A stretch of DNA of 24,098 nucleotides from Botryllus schlosseri. Taxonomy: Eukaryota > Chordata > Ascidiacea > Stolidobranchia > Styelidae. The DNA lies in assembly GCA_000444245.1 (NCBI GenBank), contig ATSW01001327.1:1-24098 (forward strand). Reading direction: 5' to 3'. The notes under the pieces are model-generated. The model saw only the letters and a list, made by a program, of their open reading frames with translations, was not told where the DNA came from and did not search any database. The translations under genes and the position numbers were made by a program. Shown here one piece after another: positions 19,948-24,098 of the stretch (positions are counted from its first letter, which is position 1; each line of letters starts with the position of its first letter).

Positions 19948-21170
19948 CAGGGCTGTGGAGTCGTAGTCGGTGGAGTCGGAGTTTGGCTAATTTTCGCTTG
20001 ATGATGTCGGAGTCGGAGTCGTGAAAACTGTATAGTGGCTGGAGTCGGAGTCGGAGTCGTGGAAAAAATACTGACTGGAGTCGGAGTCGGAGTTTGTGAA
20101 AATGACCCTGACTTCGATTCCAACTCCTTTATCGTGAAAACAATTGCTTTCAAAGGTATCTTTGAATTAGTAATATTAACAACTATAATAGGATTTTTAT
20201 GTACAATCAATCACTGTTATTAGTAACGATGCAGATCAGGGGCGGCCAAACCGTGTCCCGCAAGCCAAATGTATGGCCCGCGATAAGGTTTTGTGTAACA
20301 TGCGAGGTAATTCTCAAAAATAGATATAACATCAGGTAAAACTGCAAAACCAACCAAAATTTGATTAGCCTGACCACGAAATTTGATGATGGCTAAAACA
20401 TCAGTTTCGACGCATTGGCGTAATCAGGGGCCAGCCACATTCATCGCAGATTTTCGTATATGACCATAAAGTAGAATATTCCGTAGCAGATGTATTCGAC
20501 TTGAATTTGTCCTAGCACTTCGCATGATTTATTGTCACATTTATTGCATTTAGTATTGGCCCTCCTGGAAATTATAAATAGTCTATGCGTAATTTACAGA
20601 ATTGAGTCCAACTATATACTCGCAATTAGGAGATAACGTGTCTTCCAACATGCGACTTCGCTTGTGCGCTCGAAGCGAGATTGTCGGCGATGAAACATTT
20701 GCACAAAATGACTGAGGCATGTTAACTGAAACCGTCGATATAGCTATGTGTAAAATCCCAATTAATCCTGTCCTTGCCAAGTATGCCAATTGCTATGCAG
20801 AGGCGACGCCCAATATATGCAAGTAATACATTTATTTATCGAATTCATTCATTACCTTGAAAAATAGTTCGTGCTTCGCGAGACCAGGGAATGACTGCAC
20901 TGCACAGTGCACACTGTACAGTTGCACACGGAGTTTTCATGACATAATTGCTATCAATTTTAAAGCGTAGTCGTATAAGTCTTGTTTACACTGTTATTTA
21001 ATTCAGTTCGTTCCTATCGGACGACTAACAAAAGTCATCAATATTCAAGTTGCCTGCGTAATGGTTCGTTAATCTCATGTTGCCGTTTGGTCGAAAAGGT
21101 TGGTAACCCCTGACATATAGAATTGGACATTATTTGCAAATTACGATTCAGTTGCATGGAGGAAGAAAGA
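19948..21170. mobile_element. Family A copy 2, opposite orientation, with nested B; right end not found
   Basis: It begins CAGGGCTGTGGAGTCG and matches the reverse complement of 14320 back to about 13440: the same GGAGTC array, the TGGCTAATTTTCGCTTG segment, the GAAAACAATTGCTTTCAAA segment, then B at the same position. Similarity past B continues to about 21170 (AATTGGACATTATTTGC and following). The rest of A is not recognisable and no CACAGCCCTG end appears downstream, so it is truncated, rearranged or a longer variant. Confidence 0.75.
20237..21112. mobile_element. hAT-type element family B copy 2, nested in A copy 2
   Basis: Ends are CAGGGGCGGCCAAAC and GGTTGGTAACCCCTG. It aligns end to end with the reverse complement of 13489-14078, except for about 270 extra bases at about 20317-20587. 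That extra segment resembles the inside of family C (see 21750-21870), so it is probably original B sequence that copy 1 lost. The flanks (ATGCAGAT, ACATATAG) are decayed versions of the copy 1 target duplication. Confidence 0.78.
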
Positions 21171-21561
21171 AGCAATATGCATCTTCGCGTATGTTTCCAG
21201 TATAGTTTTGTTTCGTGTTCAGATTCTTTGCGTTTATGGTATAGCTTTATTAANGTGTACATTTATTGTTCAATCGGTCAAGTCAACCAAATATATCTGT
21301 AACTCGTAAGAATGAGTGTATACTATTGACAAGTATCGTGGAGCGAGAAAAATATATAGGTTTAAAATACACGCAGTTCTTTTAAAACTTTCCTACAATG
21401 AAAAATCACGAGTGCAAGGATTATTATATATTTTCTACGCAGTGTACTCTATAACACCACATTAAAATGTTGGAGTTCTAGAAATAGTCTAATGCAACAT
21501 GGTTTCGTATACCAGATCTAGTTGATATTCATCAAGCCGTCAAATGAATTTTTTTATTACC
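21171..21561. other. Unassigned, possibly inside A copy 2
   Basis: Lies between the last recognisable A sequence and the family C insertion. No gene or repeat end was found. One N occurs at 21254. Confidence 0.4.
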
Positions 21562-21569
21562 ACTTACTA

Positions 21570-22458
21570 CAGGGGCGGGCAACATACGGCCCGCCGGCCG
21601 GATCCGGCCCGCGACGGGATTTTGTGCGGCCCACCGACAGTTTACGGTCTTACGTGATGATGTGGTCCGTGTCACCGTCTACAGGCAATTAGGCGCAAAC
21701 ATTTCCGATCATGAACATTAGCAAGACAAAGCGACGTTCCAATACAACTGATGTTCATCGCATTGACGTGGCCAGGGGCGAATGGGGTCATGCCATTCCC
21801 AGATTTTACGTAAATATTCGTAATATCTGTAAGTAGTAGAATATTTTCGGGTAGATGGATTCAAACTAAAAAAAATGCGAGCTTCGCGCAATTTAGTGTC
21901 TCTACGTACGTGTCATGATCATGAGAAAACAGTATCATAGATACACTATAATAGCCCAAGGCCGTTTGGTTGCAGGAATTTTCAACAAAGTACTTAACAA
22001 GAATGAACCCGCCCGAAGTGAATAATCTGCGATAAGCTCATGAATGTATGTATTCTTAAGCCATGATCAATGTTCAAAATTATAAATATACGTACTGTAA
22101 ATTTTGGAAGAAACCACCTGCTCAGACACTGACCATTATCATTGATCAAATTCATTCATTTACGCAAATATAATTCGCGCTTGGCGCGACTAGAAGCCGA
22201 GTGCACTCTGACTTGTTTGATCACGTTCATATCACCAATTTGGGCTCGCCCGTGAAACAGAAGCCCAATCCAGATATAGGAATGTGTGCGTCTCTGAATT
22301 GTATGTACAAAGAGTAGTGCTAGGTAGGATGGACGGATCTGTGGCTCTTTACCACGGGGGGAGTTCCCCTAAAATCATATAAAATTCCAGGAATCCGGCC
22401 CGCCTCATGTTCATGTTCCCCGATCCAGCCCTCCGGATGGAGAAGTTGCCCGCCCCTG
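21570..22458. mobile_element. hAT-type element family C, 889 bp
   Basis: A 14-bp inverted terminal repeat, CAGGGGCGGGCAAC, and a perfect 8-bp TSD, ACTTACTA, at 21562-21569 and 22459-22466. Sub-terminal GGCCCGC-type repeats resemble those of the 2993-4166 element. A perfect hairpin, TCGCGC-TTG-GCGCGA, lies at 22175-22189, with a degenerate one near 21876-21890. No transposase is visible. Confidence 0.92.
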
Positions 22459-22466
22459 ACTTACTA

Positions 22467-22895
22467 CAATGTATCGATATAATAATAATAGAACACGTTC
22501 AAGTTCATATAGGATATAATGCGGTGACGTGCTGTCAGGGAAGGCAAGTGAGGCACTGCCGCATAATAACTAGTTTTAATCTTATTCTATCGTCCCACTG
22601 ATTCCGAAAATCCAAGTAATAATTATGTCGTAGCACCAGAACCCCTCAAAATCACCAAACAATGTGAAATTTAGCTTTGCTACGTACAATGACAGCTCGG
22701 AGAAACAATACAGGTGAGGCCCAGATGAATTTGCTTCACTAGAATTCGGCAATCTATATGCAGTAACACAATGCGCTATCGACCTCGGAAACTGAAACGT
22801 AGCATACGTCAGGTAGCTGCGACGGCCAGATCAAATACATTTCCTCATTTATATATATACCTATTATGAATTTTCCAACCATTCCTCCTAAATTG
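22467..22895. other. Unassigned with a possible repeat edge
   Basis: GTCAGGGAAGGCAAGTGAGG at about 22537-22556, followed by CACTGCC, resembles sub-terminal sequence of GAGGCA-rich animal repeats, and CAGGTGAGGC recurs at 22710. The boundaries could not be set. Confidence 0.35.
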
Positions 22896-22903
22896 TTGGT
22901 ATG

Positions 22904-23439
22904 CAGGGTTGTAATGACTCTAGTCATTTTCTCAAAATGCGGAAATGACTCGACTCGACTCGAGTCAATCTGTGTATTGACTCGACTTGGATTCGAGTCA
23001 TTGCGCATGACTCGAACCAAGTCATATGACTCAACAGTCAGACGGCCAAAACCGACATCTCATTGTAATTTCGAAGGATAGTAAAGTAACCACCATATTG
23101 GGATTTCGTCCAATGGTACTGGTACTTGAAAATGCGACCAGAAGCTGATAAAAGTGAGGAAAATTAGTATAGTATGAATACGATCCATTCGATATCACCA
23201 AACGGAGCTATAAAAATTGGGTTTAACAAGACTTTATCTAGAAACTGAGCAGTCAACGCAATGACTTGGACTCGGACTCGAGTCATGATACCATGACTCT
23301 GACTCGAACCTCTGCTCGATGACTTGGACTCGGACTTGACTCGGTGGTGAATTGAAAATGACTCGACTTGACTCGAGTCAAAACCATAAAAGTGAGATTG
23401 ACTTGTGACTCGGAGCCTAGGGACTTGGTTACAACCCTG
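22904..23439. mobile_element. hAT-like element family D, 536 bp, GACTC-rich
   Basis: The inverted ends are CAGGGTTGTAA and TTACAACCCTG. Flanks TTGGTATG and GGGGTATG match at 6 of 8 positions. Both sub-terminal regions are dense in TGACTCGACTCGAGTCA-like units, a design that parallels the GGAGTC arrays of family A. Confidence 0.75.
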
Positions 23440-23447
23440 GGGGTATG

Positions 23448-24074
23448 TAATACTTAGTGTTGCTTATTAGGTGATAATAAACGGGTCGTCAACCTCTAAA
23501 GGGTCCAGTACCTCACCAACCATTAACATCACCGCATGCCACTGATAAAATGTTTCTCATATGTAATGAAGCCCACACTTCAAAGTGTGTGGCTTCAAAT
23601 AGTCGGTAAATGCCCTTGGGTTGGTCACATAACAGTTTCGTGGCTAACCACGGAGCTATAGCGGAAATTATGAAGTTGTTTTGTCTGTCGTAATATAAGA
23701 TAAAAATAGATTCATATGACCGACCTTATTCTACTTCAAAATTTACAAAATGAAAAGACCTGAACATGAAATATAACCACAGTTTTGCCACTCTGCAACC
23801 ATAATTAGTAGCTAGTCACGCGTGTCAACCAGGAAACGCGAATATATTCGAATATAAATGACTATTAACCAAAAGAACGTAACCATGACGTAAGAATTTT
23901 CAGGTTCATATATAATGTTCTAAAAAATGCAATTCGGATAAGAGCAACACAAAGTAATCTGAGCCAGTGGAAACGATAGGGAGAGAACTATCATTGATGT
24001 AATTATAATTAGGCCTGATTGACTCAACACAACAACATAAATTATTACAATCGCAGTTAGCAGTCGGGAAACAC
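23448..24074. other. Unassigned sequence
   Basis: Apart from the hairpin at 23568-23596 I see nothing recognisable: no exon, and no element end with a TSD. Confidence 0.5.
23568..23596. repeat. Strong hairpin
   Basis: GAAGCCCACACTT and AAGTGTGTGGCTTC pair over 13 bp with one bulged T and a 2-base loop. It could be the centre of a palindromic MITE. No flanking TSD was identified. Confidence 0.6.
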
Positions 24075-24098
24075 GTATACTGACTGGAGTCGGAGTTA
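24075..24098. repeat. Family A-like fragment at the window edge
   Basis: ATACTGACTGGAGTCGGAGT is identical to family A sequence near 20070. It runs off the window, so a third A copy, or a rearranged part of copy 2, continues beyond. Confidence 0.5.

Noticed and set aside
19776-20223. Proline/threonine-rich or valine/glycine-rich proteins from the GGAGTC array
   Set aside because: The frames come from a hexamer repeat inside family A; low-complexity peptides are expected there.
1-24098. Prokaryotic defence system, CRISPR array or phage island
   Set aside because: Introns, FReD, SINE, Penelope-like and hAT sequences are animal features; no bacterial gene organisation is present.

Overview
The window looks like part of an invertebrate animal genome. 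It is AT-rich, has a split gene with GT-AG introns (one only 57 bp), and is packed with dispersed repeats, above all short non-autonomous hAT-type DNA transposons with 8-bp target-site duplications (TSDs). A tunicate or another invertebrate deuterostome is my guess; nothing here fixes the species. There is no sign of bacterial operons, CRISPR arrays, rRNA or functional tRNA genes. Scattered Ns at 3496-3761 and 21254 point to a draft assembly.

One host gene can be read with confidence. It is a four-exon gene on the + strand (12162-12305, 12363-12459, 16022-16118, 17073-17385) encoding a 216-residue secreted fibrinogen-related domain (FReD) protein. This is the family of ficolins, tachylectin-5-like lectins and FREPs, which often bind sugars in innate immunity. 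The exons join in frame (phases 0, 1, 2) and keep the C-terminal calcium loop and cysteine pair. The N-terminal sub-domain is much shorter than usual, with a signal peptide placed almost directly before the GGxWTVFQRR-like segment.

Most of the rest is a transposon graveyard. Elements delimited by TSDs are: 2993-4166 (with 3177-3479 nested inside), 6734-7096, 12602-14320 (family A, with family B nested at 13489-14078), 14468-15166, 18398-19494, 21570-22458 (family C) and 22904-23439 (family D). A second family A copy starts at 19948 and carries B at the same internal site, so A and B seem to have moved as one unit. B and C share an internal module. Several of these elements carry a small perfect GC-rich hairpin (TCGCGC-N3-GCGCGA). 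About 9655-11225 (- strand) is a decayed Penelope-like retroelement whose GIY-YIG region is split by an insertion containing a tRNA-like SINE. Two copies of a tRNA-Lys-like SINE lie at 351-440 and 6634-6722.

Layout: 1-2984, unassigned with one SINE copy and a speculative minus-strand exon; 2985-4174, nested hAT elements; 4175-6633, unassigned with one unexplained long open frame; 6634-7104, SINE and hAT element; 7105-9650, nothing recognised; 9655-11225, Penelope-like element; 11226-12161, repeat debris and the FReD 5' region; 12162-17385, the FReD gene with about 2.4 kb of transposon inside intron 2; 17386-24098, repeats nested in repeats.
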